64,000 nt of DNA from the NCBI GenBank assembly GCA_002683825.1, contig NYUD01000066.1:1-64000 (forward strand), written 5' to 3'. Each line of letters opens with the position of its first letter. Position 1 is the stretch's first letter. The position numbers were made by a program, and so were the translations under genes. The notes under the pieces were generated by a model that was given only the letters and a program-made list of their open reading frames with translations, searched no databases and was not told the DNA's origin. The stretch is from Planctomycetota bacterium (GTDB lineage: Bacteria > Planctomycetota > UBA1135 > GCA-002686595). Positions 1 to 8,689 of the stretch are shown here, one piece after another.

Positions 1-63
1 CGGAAGCGAGCGTGGCAGGATTCCAGAGCACATCGATGGAACGAAGCGCCGTTCCCGCGGGAG

Positions 64-2823
64 TCAAAGAGTTGCGCCTGGAAGATCCCGCACCAGGCGC
101 AGGCCAATTCCTCGTGGACTGCCGGCACCATCCCCGGATAGTTGCCGAGCCGCGCTGCCTTCGTCCACAGCTGCCCACCCTTTGACTATGACATGCGGCT
201 TACTCATCTCTTCGAGCCAACGCAGCATGGCTGCTGACGGACTGTCCGTCAGCGAGATCCTGCTGATCGAGACGTTCCCGGGCCCTGTCTGGCCGTAAGG
301 AGCTCCGCGACCGGGGGGCAAGAGCGATACGTTGTCGACCGACACCAGCTGAGATGCCACTGCGTACGCAACCTCTTCAGCCCCCTCGACTTCTACGGGG
401 ACATCGTCGTCACCGAGTTCGCTCCACAGTTCATCCTGGGTATCCTGTTCGATCAGTGTGCTCGTCCATTCCGGCGCCCCCCCCACGACGTCATAGACTC
501 CGTAGGGTGATCGGTCGAGTTCGCGCATTCCGACCGGCTTACGCTCCAGGAACGCGTATCTGTGTTCCCTGTGGAAGTGATCTCCCCAGGGGAAGGCCGG
601 TCCTGAAGGACCACGGGCCGCCTTCTCCCACTCACCTTCCGTAGGTAGGCGGGTACCCGGGAAATGCCTGGCCTTCCATTCGGCATAGGCGACCGCCTCG
701 ACGAAGCTGATTCCCCGAACGGCAAATTCGAACTCGTCAGGTTCGGGGAGCTCCTCATTCCATCCACTCGGATAGAGAGGGTTTCTGTTGGCGGCAGCGG
801 CGAAAGCCTCGTACTCATCCTTGGCTCGGTTGATGCTTTCCTCGAAGTCGCTCGAGTTCTTGAACTCCAGGTATTCACGGTTCGTCACCTCATGCCTGGA
901 GACCAGAAATGGGCCTACGTAGGCAAGCCGCTCCCCGTGGCGGCCGTCTGGACGGTGAGTCCACATATAGCCGAGGCGGGCGAAGCCACCGGGAACCAAG
1001 GCCATCCCCGGGTAGGAGCGCTCCACCTCCGAAGGTGAAACCGGCACCACGATTCGCTGTGGTCTTCCACCGGGAGGCAAAACAACCACCGGAGCTTCCA
1101 GTTGCCCATGCGTACGGTCGGTGACGACCAGTGTCCAGTTGCCGGGCGCCGGAAGAGGGTTGACACCCCGGGACAAGTCAAACCTGCCGGCCGCGGTGCC
1201 CACCTTCTCCCCCAGCAGGTAGGCTTCCTGCATCGATGGGAAGGCCTCGAAGAACAGTTCGGACAGCGATCGAATCTTCTGGCAGAGCACTTCCAGCCGC
1301 GGCGTACCACCGGCCAGCCGCTCGGCGCTCTCGAGCGCGATCGCCGCGCCTCCCTCGTTTTTGCTCATCAGATCGATAGAGGCCTGGTGCAGCAACTTCC
1401 GAACCTGAGGCTCTGCACGCTCCCCCCGCGTAACAAGATCGGGATGTCGCTCTCGAGCTTCGTCGAGTCGCGCGATGGCCTGGTCCATTTCGCGGTCGCC
1501 TTCCTCGGCCCACATTCGTGCCTCCACGTTCTTTCCCGCGTCAGCATGAGCTCGACTCCATCGATACATGGCGACGCCTTCGTCCGTGAAGGATTCCGCC
1601 TCTGCAATGAGCGTGCGCGCGTAGGCCTTGTCTTCACGGCTACGAACCCAGGAAAACAGATTGAGAAAGGCCAGTCCTACGAACAGGAGCGCCGCCGCCA
1701 CACCAGTGGCCTTGACCGTTTGCCGGTGTCGCTTGAAGAAAAGGGACAGCCTGGTTCTCAGACGCACATTCCTGGCCTGAATCGGTTCGAAGTGCAAAAA
1801 GCGTCTCAGGTCGAGCGCCAGATCCTTCGCCGTTGGGTAGCGATTGCTCGAGTCTTTCTCCAGGCAGTGCAGGAGGATTCCCTCGAGATCGACCGGGAAT
1901 CGACCTCGCTGCCCGCCGGGTCGGGGCGGCATCATCGTGGTGATTCGGCGGAGCAGGCCGGGAATATCATGTCCCTCCATATCGAAGGGGGGGCGCAGCG
2001 TGAATGCGGCGTACATGGATGCGCCCAGGGAATAGACGTCGGACCGATGATCGATTCGCATGACGTGCGACATGATCTGTTCAGGGCTCATGAACTGTGG
2101 GGTGCCCAGAACCTGTCCGGTATGGGTGAGACTGGCTTCGTCACGGACAAAGGCCAATCCAAAATCCATCAACCGGAGTGTCCCGTTGGGAGCGACGAGA
2201 ATATTGGCGGGCTTGATGTCTCGATGCACGACCCCCATCCCGTGCGCCGTGTGCAGGCCGTCGGCGAGCTCGGCAAAACGCTCACACAGCATCCTGAAGA
2301 CGTACATGTCGCCCCCTTGAAAGGGGGCCAAGCTCGAAGCGGATCCGGAGCTGTCGACGCCTGCAGTCTCCGGCGAAATGAGCACCCGCCACAGGGCCGG
2401 CGCATCCTCGGAGCTGGCCGCCCAGCCGATCACCTGATGAAGTGATGGGCCGGGGATGTAGGGCATCGTGTAGTAGATGCACTCATCCGTCGAGCGCATC
2501 GAGTAGACCGGAACGATCGCCGGATGTTTCAACTGGCCGGAAACCTGCGCTTCGCGCTGAAAACGCATGGCGACACTCGGTTTCTGATTCGTCCAGACGA
2601 TGATCTTGATCGCTTCCAGCCGATCGAGCCCCAGGTTCCTCGCCAGGAGCACTTCTCCCATTCCTCCTTCACCGACAAAACCCAACACCTCATAACCCGG
2701 GATGTCGGGCACACCTTCAGGCGGCTCCAGATCAGGGAGGAGCTCATTGCAGCTCGGGCAGATGAGTGGAGTCCAGTCGATCCCGGGCCAGCCCAGGGGT
2801 CGGGAGCAGTACTCGCAGTTCAT
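64..2823 (-). CDS. Membrane Ser/Thr protein kinase with zinc ribbon and SUMF1-like C-terminal domain
   Basis: 919 aa. A zinc ribbon opens the protein (CEYC at residues 3-6, CPSC at 22-25). A PknB-type kinase domain follows at about 44-345, with glycine loop GEGGMGEV, Lys73, the HRDIKPAN loop (Asp202), DFG at 220-222 and a TPQFMSPEQ activation segment, so it looks catalytically intact. A single hydrophobic segment near 372-394 predicts a cytoplasmic kinase and an exported C-terminal half. That half has a charged helical stretch and, from about residue 605, a formylglycine-enzyme/SUMF1-like fold (VPGGFARLGY, HEVTNREYLEF, RLPTEGEWEKAARG, GGAPEWT). Such fused domains are usually ligand-binding rather than true sulfatase activators; that role is inferred. 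Its ATG overlaps the stop of the upstream kinase gene as ATGA, so the two are probably translationally coupled. Confidence 0.9.
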   Translation of the reverse strand: MNCEYCSRPLGWPGIDWTPLICPSCNELLPDLEPPEGVPDIPGYEVLGFVGEGGMGEVLLARNLGLDRLEAIKIIVWTNQKPSVAMRFQREAQVSGQLKHPAIVPVYSMRSTDECIYYTMPYIPGPSLHQVIGWAASSEDAPALWRVLISPETAGVDSSGSASSLAPFQGGDMYVFRMLCERFAELADGLHTAHGMGVVHRDIKPANILVAPNGTLRLMDFGLAFVRDEASLTHTGQVLGTPQFMSPEQIMSHVMRIDHRSDVYSLGASMYAAFTLRPPFDMEGHDIPGLLRRITTMMPPRPGGQRGRFPVDLEGILLHCLEKDSSNRYPTAKDLALDLRRFLHFEPIQARNVRLRTRLSLFFKRHRQTVKATGVAAALLFVGLAFLNLFSWVRSREDKAYARTLIAEAESFTDEGVAMYRWSRAHADAGKNVEARMWAEEGDREMDQAIARLDEARERHPDLVTRGERAEPQVRKLLHQASIDLMSKNEGGAAIALESAERLAGGTPRLEVLCQKIRSLSELFFEAFPSMQEAYLLGEKVGTAAGRFDLSRGVNPLPAPGNWTLVVTDRTHGQLEAPVVVLPPGGRPQRIVVPVSPSEVERSYPGMALVPGGFARLGYMWTHRPDGRHGERLAYVGPFLVSRHEVTNREYLEFKNSSDFEESINRAKDEYEAFAAAANRNPLYPSGWNEELPEPDEFEFAVRGISFVEAVAYAEWKARHFPGTRLPTEGEWEKAARGPSGPAFPWGDHFHREHRYAFLERKPVGMRELDRSPYGVYDVVGGAPEWTSTLIEQDTQDELWSELGDDDVPVEVEGAEEVAYAVASQLVSVDNVSLLPPGRGAPYGQTGPGNVSISRISLTDSPSAAMLRWLEEMSKPHVIVKGWAAVDEGSAARQLSGDGAGSPRGIGLRLVRDLPGATL

Positions 2824-5768
2824 AGCTTCTCTCTCACGACTTCCAGCTCTTCACAACCGAGCACCGCGCACCGAAAACCCCGGGTGCGCGCGCCAGAGCT
2901 CCGCCGAGCCAGGCGCATGTCCTTTGCATTCAAGTTCCAGAAGCCTCCACCCCTGTAGCGAAAGCCCTGGCCGTAAGGAGAAAGCACGAGCTCCGGAACA
3001 CTACCCATGAGATCGTAGACGCCGTAAACGGAGACATCGCTGGACATCGAACCGACGTCCAAGAGCACCTCTGAAGAGTGTTTCCGCAGATCGAAGCGGT
3101 CTCCATAGCAATACACTCGCCCGTCGATTCCCCGGGCTGTTTTTTCCCACTGGAATTCGTTCATGAGCTCTTTTTCTTTCCAGCGAGCAAAGGCCCTGGC
3201 CTGAACCGTGCCCCGGCCTTCCCTGCCCCATTGGCGACCAGTGCCGGTGTCCCTCCGCGAACGGTTGATGCGAAGCAGGCTCCGCGGACTCTGGCCCCAG
3301 ATCACGGGCTTGTCCTCCGTGCCCACACGTGGACGCCCCAGCTCCCAACTCCATGGCCAACCCCGCAAGAGACGCGCCTCCAGCTCCTCGGTCAGATCCT
3401 CGCCGTCCTCCTTGAGGATCTTCTTCAGAGTCTTCAGGTAATCCGGGTGATTGTAGAACTCGTAGAAATCGCCATTCGTTACTTCATAACGGTCGACGAA
3501 GTAGGGCTCAGACAGATAGCGGAGCTCCTCTCCGCGCGATTCGCCGTATTCCGTTGCAATATCGCCGACGATAAAACCCTCTTCCTGATAGCCGGCGACA
3601 TAGACCATGCCCTCCGGTATTTCCGAAGGCAAATAGGGAACGGTGACCTTCAGCCTCTCCCCGGAGTAGAGCTGAACGGGAAAGCGAATGTCGGCGCCAT
3701 CCTCGTCAACCAACGTGACGTGGTAGACGCCTTCCAGCAACGCCCCCGAAACAAGCGGGGCAAGACCTTCATGCAAAATCTCTTCTTCGATCTCTTTCGT
3801 CGCCTTGTTGATGGCACGAACCGCCACCTGTACGTTGCCCTTCTTTCTTGTCCCGACAACCAACTCACTCAAGAGCCCGAGAGCAGCCAAGCGCGACTCC
3901 ACATCCTCTTCCAGTGATCCACGTCGCCGTGAACTCTCGAGAAGCTGCCACGCCGACTGCGTGTTCCCGGCGATGGCGTTGGCAAGAATACGAGCCGAAT
4001 TCGCATTACGCCGGTAATGTTCGTACGCCACATCAAATTCAACCGCAGGGACGTTTCCACGAAGACCGAGAAGGATCTCGCGTGCTGTCTTGAGTTCGGC
4101 TTCGACACTAGAAACCAGGGAACTCTCCTCTTGCCCGTTGTCCCTTTTGAATCTCGAGTCGATATCGGCAAGGATCATCTCCACTTCCACCGTCTTGCGA
4201 TCTACATGGCGTTGGGTCCCACTTGCTCTCCACCAGCTCAATCCCGCCCAAACACCAATGGCCAGGAATGCCAGCAAGGCCGTACACAGGGCGCCGACCG
4301 CAATCGCACCGAAACGGCTCATGAGCAGGGTGCGCAGCTTCAGTGAGAACCACACGCGCCCCCCACCATGCATGGGCTGGTGGTTGACGAACCCGCGAAG
4401 ATCCGCTGCAAGCTCTCCGGCTGAAGGATACCGGCGCTTGGGGTTTCTCGAGACCGACCTCAGCAAGATCAATTCCAGATGGGGGTGCAGCTTGGGGTTG
4501 ATCTCTCTGGGCCTCGTCGGGTTCTCCGTGGTGATCTTCTGGAGAATTTCCGCCCGCGAAGCGCCTTGATATATCGGTCTGAGGGTAACGCACTCGTAGA
4601 GAGTGGCTCCCAGCGCATACACATCGATTCCGGGCTTCAATCCGGCTGGCAACCCGGCTACGAGCTCAGGGCTCATATAGCGCGGCGTGCCGGCTATGCG
4701 CGAGCTCGAATCTTGCGGCGCATCCTCCAGAAGATGCGCGAGGCCAAAATCAAGCACCCGCAAACGGGCAAAACGGTCGAACATCAGATTCGATGGTTTG
4801 ATATCGCCGTGAATTACGCCATTGCGGTGAGCATAGTCGACGGCGAGGGAAACCGCCGTGAGTGATTGGACGAAGAAACGTACCGCCTTCCTTTGCAAGT
4901 CATGCCGAGAGACTCGCCCGGCTTTTGTCGAAGATGAACTGGAGATCGAGGATCCGGACGGCTGGGCATCTGACTGTCCAAGCACCTCCTGAAAGCCGAG
5001 TTGTTCGATGATCCCTTCGGGAAGACGCTCGGCCAACGTGAGATCATTCGAATTGAAGTACGCCTCCAGGGCCTCGATCACTTCATCGAGAGTCACGCCG
5101 TCGACGTACTCCATGACGTAGTACAGACGACCTTCTTCGGCTCCCGCGGTGTAGACGGGGACGATGTTGGGATGTTGAAGACGGGCAGCCAGGCGAGCCT
5201 CGTCCATGAATCGGGCGGCTGCCCCCTCCGAGGCTTCCTTGCGCAGATTCAGGAACTTGATCGCCACCTTCCTCTTCAGCGCCGGCTGGTGCGCCAGCCA
5301 AACCTCTCCCATGCCGCCGGAACCTATTCTCCGGAGTAGCCCGAACTCGCCGAACTCACGGCCATCGGCTTCGACGTCTCCCGTTCCGGGTACGATCTCA
5401 CCCAAGGACCAATGCGAGGCGAAGGCGTCGAGGTGCTGCTTGAGGTCAGGGCTATCGGCAAGGGTCGAGCCTGAGTGATCGCTTCCCGAGGGAGGAGACA
5501 CGTGCCCTTTGAGCATGTCGATGAGCAGAGCGGTCTGACTCGAGATTGACCGCGTACCCGTTTCTTGCGAGGACACAGCGGGTGTCCGGGAAGTGGAGTC
5601 CCTCTGTGCGGCATTCGCCAGCGCATCCCAGTCCCGCTTGAGTTTCCGCAGGTCCTCCTCATGCTGCGGGTGATCACGGCAAAAATCATCGAAGTCCGGA
5701 GCGTCACTCCTGACGTTACGCTCGATGAACTCGCCGAACAGCCGTGATACCGATCCTGAAGACCCCAT
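2820..5768 (-). CDS. Membrane Ser/Thr protein kinase with SUMF1-like C-terminal domain
   Basis: 982 aa, first gene of a two-kinase operon. An N-terminal acidic region of about 140 residues precedes the kinase domain (about 143-460): glycine loop GSGGMGEV, Lys171, DFG at 340-342, TPRYMSPE. The catalytic loop reads HGDIKPSN, with Gly in place of the Arg of HRD. RD-type activation is therefore probably absent, but catalytic Asp322 is kept. An inserted Ser-rich loop lies at 265-285. A transmembrane segment lies at about 488-512, then a helical region and a SUMF1-like domain from about 700 (EIPEGMVYVAGY, DRYEVTNGDFYEFYNH, EFQWEKTARG, GVYDLMGSVPELV). The middle of that domain is degenerate: the usual RLPTEAEWE reads ELMNEFQWE. 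A sensory role for the outer domain is inference. Confidence 0.88.
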   Translation of the reverse strand: MGSSGSVSRLFGEFIERNVRSDAPDFDDFCRDHPQHEEDLRKLKRDWDALANAAQRDSTSRTPAVSSQETGTRSISSQTALLIDMLKGHVSPPSGSDHSGSTLADSPDLKQHLDAFASHWSLGEIVPGTGDVEADGREFGEFGLLRRIGSGGMGEVWLAHQPALKRKVAIKFLNLRKEASEGAAARFMDEARLAARLQHPNIVPVYTAGAEEGRLYYVMEYVDGVTLDEVIEALEAYFNSNDLTLAERLPEGIIEQLGFQEVLGQSDAQPSGSSISSSSSTKAGRVSRHDLQRKAVRFFVQSLTAVSLAVDYAHRNGVIHGDIKPSNLMFDRFARLRVLDFGLAHLLEDAPQDSSSRIAGTPRYMSPELVAGLPAGLKPGIDVYALGATLYECVTLRPIYQGASRAEILQKITTENPTRPREINPKLHPHLELILLRSVSRNPKRRYPSAGELAADLRGFVNHQPMHGGGRVWFSLKLRTLLMSRFGAIAVGALCTALLAFLAIGVWAGLSWWRASGTQRHVDRKTVEVEMILADIDSRFKRDNGQEESSLVSSVEAELKTAREILLGLRGNVPAVEFDVAYEHYRRNANSARILANAIAGNTQSAWQLLESSRRRGSLEEDVESRLAALGLLSELVVGTRKKGNVQVAVRAINKATKEIEEEILHEGLAPLVSGALLEGVYHVTLVDEDGADIRFPVQLYSGERLKVTVPYLPSEIPEGMVYVAGYQEEGFIVGDIATEYGESRGEELRYLSEPYFVDRYEVTNGDFYEFYNHPDYLKTLKKILKEDGEDLTEELEARLLRGWPWSWELGRPRVGTEDKPVIWGQSPRSLLRINRSRRDTGTGRQWGREGRGTVQARAFARWKEKELMNEFQWEKTARGIDGRVYCYGDRFDLRKHSSEVLLDVGSMSSDVSVYGVYDLMGSVPELVLSPYGQGFRYRGGGFWNLNAKDMRLARRSSGARTRGFRCAVLGCEELEVVREKL

Positions 5769-5890
5769 CTAGATGCTCCTGGTCATGGATTCCAGAATAC
5801 CAGGTCCGTGGGGACGGCGGACGTCAACGAACGGGTTGTAGCAGGAGAATCCATGGACAAGCGTCCGCATTCAGAATGGTACGACCATTT

Positions 5891-7309
5891 CTAGAAGCGC
5901 TCCGAGAGCCATTCACCGACGCGGCCCCGCAGGTACCCGAGATCCCAGCCAAGAACCTGCTTCGTGACCTGGGCCGGCGGTACGTTCCTTCCCGCAAGGG
6001 ATAGAAAATCCCGGATGCGGTCCGGCTGCCCTTCGATCAGGTAAATCGACAACGCGTATGCTGCCAGGATGTCCTCCGGTGTGAGTTCGCTCGCCTCCTT
6101 CGTCAAGAGCCGATCAAAATCCGGAGTGCGGTCGTCGTACCACATCTGATAGGCCTCGTCGATCCAGTTGGTGTCAGGATCGAGCAAGAAACTACGCTGC
6201 TGATATTGATGTTGCCCTGTCGGAGGGCCGGCCGTCCAGGTGAGCCTCGTACCCACGACAAGGCGTGTCATGAGAAGCCCCAATCCCTCGTAGGCCCAGC
6301 CCAGTTCCGAGGAGTACCTGAAGTTGTGGGAGAACATCCAGCCCAATGCGATGCGCACCACACCATCGACGCGGTGGGCCTCATCGTCGTCCCAGGAGAC
6401 GAGGTCACGCGTACCTCGGATCCCGAATCCTGTTTGAGCCAGTAGCGCTTTTCTCTGAGGCTCGCGGATGCTGGGATGATTCTTCAGAAAGAGTTCCTTG
6501 TCCGACTCCCTTTCGAGGAGGAAAACACGCGTGTCGGAGGGGAGCCTCAGCCCCTGTGGGAACAGGGATCGGAAGAGATACTCCGTCTCGTACAAGGCCC
6601 TGGCCACCTTCTTGGCTTCTTCTTTTGTGGTGGTGTAGAGAACACGCACCCTCGGCACTTCTATCGCCCCCGCGAAACGAACGCCCAGGTCGCGCTCCTT
6701 TGCCGTTGGCGCCACCAGCTTGGGCGTGGGAGCCGAAGCAGAGGCTTCGTCCAGCCACCTGTCTATCTGCTCGCGACGCTGTCTCCCCGTCAGCGTCTCG
6801 GGCAAGACCGAAGCAGCCGCAGCTCGGATCTCGAGGGAAGCACCCGCAACGTATGCATTCGATGGATCAAAACGAACGATCTCGATCAACAGCTCTTTCC
6901 TTTGCCCTTCGGAAAGCCTCTTGTTCTCGATCTGCTCGATGTGGCCGCGCACGAAGGGAAGGACGGCCGTTTGATGTCGTTCGGCAGCTTCTTCGAGTAT
7001 CTCCGGCCTGGCGTTCTTATTGACTCGCTCACGGGCTTTCTTGGGAGGTGCCCAGTCTCTGCCCTTCTTCCGGAATCCGAGACCTTTTCTCGCAAACGGG
7101 TTGTCCGGCTCGAGATCGAGAACCAGTTCCAGCGTACGGTCACGGTCGAGTCGGAGTCCTTTCTTGCCGCACCACTTTGCATGCTGCTCGAGTCGATCGA
7201 CGAACTCAGACCTGGCGCGCACACAGTATTCGTCGAAGGTCTCGGAGGTCGCCGACTGCCCGAACAGGAGAGGGGCGACCAGGCAAAGATGAACCAGCGG
7301 TCTCAACAT
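5891..7309 (-). CDS. Secreted protein, degenerate peptidase-MA/DUF1570-like
   Basis: 472 aa from the ATG at 7309. An upstream start at 7345 would place 12 extra residues before an otherwise clean signal peptide (MLRPLVHLCLVAPLLFGQS), so 7309 is preferred. The N-terminal third is charged and helical with TPR-like features (LELVLDLEPDNPFARKGLG). The C-terminal half has the layout of gluzincin-like secreted proteins, but where an HExxH helix would be expected (near residue 320) the sequence is IALGW, so zinc-dependent catalysis is unlikely. It resembles the protein at 53122-54765 in this segment (VDGVVRIALGW against LEGIVTHHVGH, each followed by an SELGWAYEGL or EQMAWLPEAV stretch). It may belong to the kinase operon on the same strand, but the 122-bp gap leaves this open. 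Function unknown. Confidence 0.72.
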   Translation of the reverse strand: MLRPLVHLCLVAPLLFGQSATSETFDEYCVRARSEFVDRLEQHAKWCGKKGLRLDRDRTLELVLDLEPDNPFARKGLGFRKKGRDWAPPKKARERVNKNARPEILEEAAERHQTAVLPFVRGHIEQIENKRLSEGQRKELLIEIVRFDPSNAYVAGASLEIRAAAASVLPETLTGRQRREQIDRWLDEASASAPTPKLVAPTAKERDLGVRFAGAIEVPRVRVLYTTTKEEAKKVARALYETEYLFRSLFPQGLRLPSDTRVFLLERESDKELFLKNHPSIREPQRKALLAQTGFGIRGTRDLVSWDDDEAHRVDGVVRIALGWMFSHNFRYSSELGWAYEGLGLLMTRLVVGTRLTWTAGPPTGQHQYQQRSFLLDPDTNWIDEAYQMWYDDRTPDFDRLLTKEASELTPEDILAAYALSIYLIEGQPDRIRDFLSLAGRNVPPAQVTKQVLGWDLGYLRGRVGEWLSERF

Positions 7310-7430
7310 GACGATTTTCCACCCACAACATACCTCGCAGGGCAACCATCAGCCGGTCGGGATTGTAACAGCTTGGATTGTGATCGAGGCGATCCGCCCC
7401 GGGCTCGTTTCGACGGCCTTCGTCGACCGG

Positions 7431-7448
7431 GATCTCGCGCGCGAGATC
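7431..7448. promoter_or_regulatory. 18-bp perfect palindrome in a divergent promoter region
   Basis: The sequence GATCTCGCGCGCGAGATC is its own reverse complement. It lies between the divergent genes starting at 7309 (minus) and 7582 (plus), where a dimeric regulator could bind. No regulator family is recognised from the sequence; operator function is inference. Confidence 0.3.
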
Positions 7449-7530
7449 TCGGTGGCGATGGACAAGTGGGAAGACGAACTACGGGCCCTGGCCCGGGCGC
7501 CGGGGACGGCCCACGAGAAATCCTTCGATA

Positions 7531-7560
7531 TAGGTGGTCCAAAGGAGGATTCTTGCCCAG
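7531..7560 (+). repeat. Interspersed CCAAAGGGG-type intergenic element, copy 1
   Basis: Reads TAGGTGGTCCAAAGGAGG followed by ATTCTTGCCCAG. It matches the copy at 33896-33930 closely, including TATAGGTG before the core. It lies just upstream of the alpha/beta hydrolase start, in the leader of that gene. A GTG inside the element is in frame with the hydrolase. Role unknown. Confidence 0.6.
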
Positions 7561-7581
7561 CTCAACTTCGATCGGGATGAG

Positions 7582-8589
7582 ATGGTTGAGGCAACCACAC
7601 CCCTCGGTCTACCCCCTCTCGTGAAAGGAAGGAGACGAACCTTGCGCTCGCTTGCACCGCGACCGTGGCGGAGGCGGTTTCTGCGGTTCTTCGCGGTCTC
7701 CATCCTCCTGGCCACGGCGGGAGGACTCTGGCTGCAGCGCGACCCGACGGCGCGCATGCTCGCGCGACACGGCGAACTCGCCGGCCGCGAGGAGGGGCCG
7801 CTGATCCCCGTCGAAGGGGGAATCGTGGATCGAGAGGTGCGGCTCATCTCGACGAGCGGACTGGAGGTCGAGCTCCTCGTCCGACGCCCCCAAGGAGTTG
7901 GCGACAGCCGCCGCCCCGCGTTGCTCGTCCTCGGTGGAATTCGCACGGGTCGGACGTCGGCCCAGCTCATTGCCGACACCCACGGCACCGTCGTCGTCGG
8001 CCTTTCCTACCCGACTCATTTGAGCAAGATCAAGAGCCTGGCGGACACCTTCGAAGCCCGGCGTGCGATCGTCGATACGCCGGCGGCGCTGATGCTCGGC
8101 GTCGATTACGTGCGTTCGCTTCCCTTTGTGGATCCGGAGCGCGTCGAGCTTCTCGGCGTCAGCCTGGGTGCGCCGTTCGTTTGCGTCGCCGGCGCCCTCG
8201 ACGAGCGGGTGTCCCGCGTCTGGTCGATGTATGGCGGCGCCGCGCCGATGCTTCTTTTCGATCAGGGACTGAAGAAGAACATCGGGTTCGCGCCCCTGCG
8301 CCGCGCCGCTGCCTGGTTGATCGCCTCGATCTCGCACGGATTCACCCTGGCCCCCGAGAAATGGGTCCCGGGTATCGCGCCGCGCACCTTCATGATGGTC
8401 AATGCGGATGCCGACGAGGCGATCCCGCGGGAGTGTGTCGAGCTTCTCTACCGCTCGGCCCGTGAGCCCAAGGAGTTGATCTGGATCGAGGGTGGGCACC
8501 TCGACAAGCACGACGTGACGCAGGTCGTCCGGCTGGTCGAGCTGGTGCTCTCTCGCATGGACTGGCCCGGCCCGGGAGAAGGCGGATAG
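7582..8589 (+). CDS. Membrane-anchored alpha/beta hydrolase
   Basis: 335 aa from ATG 7582. A GTG at 7534 inside the repeat element and a GTG at 7621 are alternative starts. A basic N-terminus and one hydrophobic segment (FLRFFAVSILLATAGGLWL) anchor the protein, leaving the catalytic domain outside the cytoplasm. The alpha/beta hydrolase hallmarks are present: nucleophile elbow GVSLGA, a likely acid in MVNADADEAIP, and a C-terminal His in IEGGHLDKHD. Best read as a dienelactone-hydrolase or acetyl-xylan-esterase-like enzyme of unknown substrate. It stands alone, divergent from the secreted protein gene at 5891-7309 and convergent with the vWA gene. Confidence 0.82.
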   Translation: MVEATTPLGLPPLVKGRRRTLRSLAPRPWRRRFLRFFAVSILLATAGGLWLQRDPTARMLARHGELAGREEGPLIPVEGGIVDREVRLISTSGLEVELLVRRPQGVGDSRRPALLVLGGIRTGRTSAQLIADTHGTVVVGLSYPTHLSKIKSLADTFEARRAIVDTPAALMLGVDYVRSLPFVDPERVELLGVSLGAPFVCVAGALDERVSRVWSMYGGAAPMLLFDQGLKKNIGFAPLRRAAAWLIASISHGFTLAPEKWVPGIAPRTFMMVNADADEAIPRECVELLYRSAREPKELIWIEGGHLDKHDVTQVVRLVELVLSRMDWPGPGEGG

Positions 8590-8598
8590 CCGGGGTCC

Positions 8599-8630
8599 GG
8601 GGGTCCAAAGGGGGGTCTTCGCACGGCCCA
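8599..8630 (+). repeat. Interspersed CCAAAGGGG-type intergenic element, copy 2
   Basis: GGGGGTCCAAAGGGGGGTCT followed by TCGCACGGCCC starts 10 bp after the hydrolase stop codon. It is very like the copy at 25101-25136, which also follows a TAG stop. It fills the 100-bp gap between convergent genes and could act as a terminator, although no U-tract follows. Confidence 0.6.
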
Positions 8631-8689
8631 GCCGTTCGGGACCTTGTCGGCATCGCCCCCCGGGGTGGAGTGCAGGCTTGCAGACGGGT

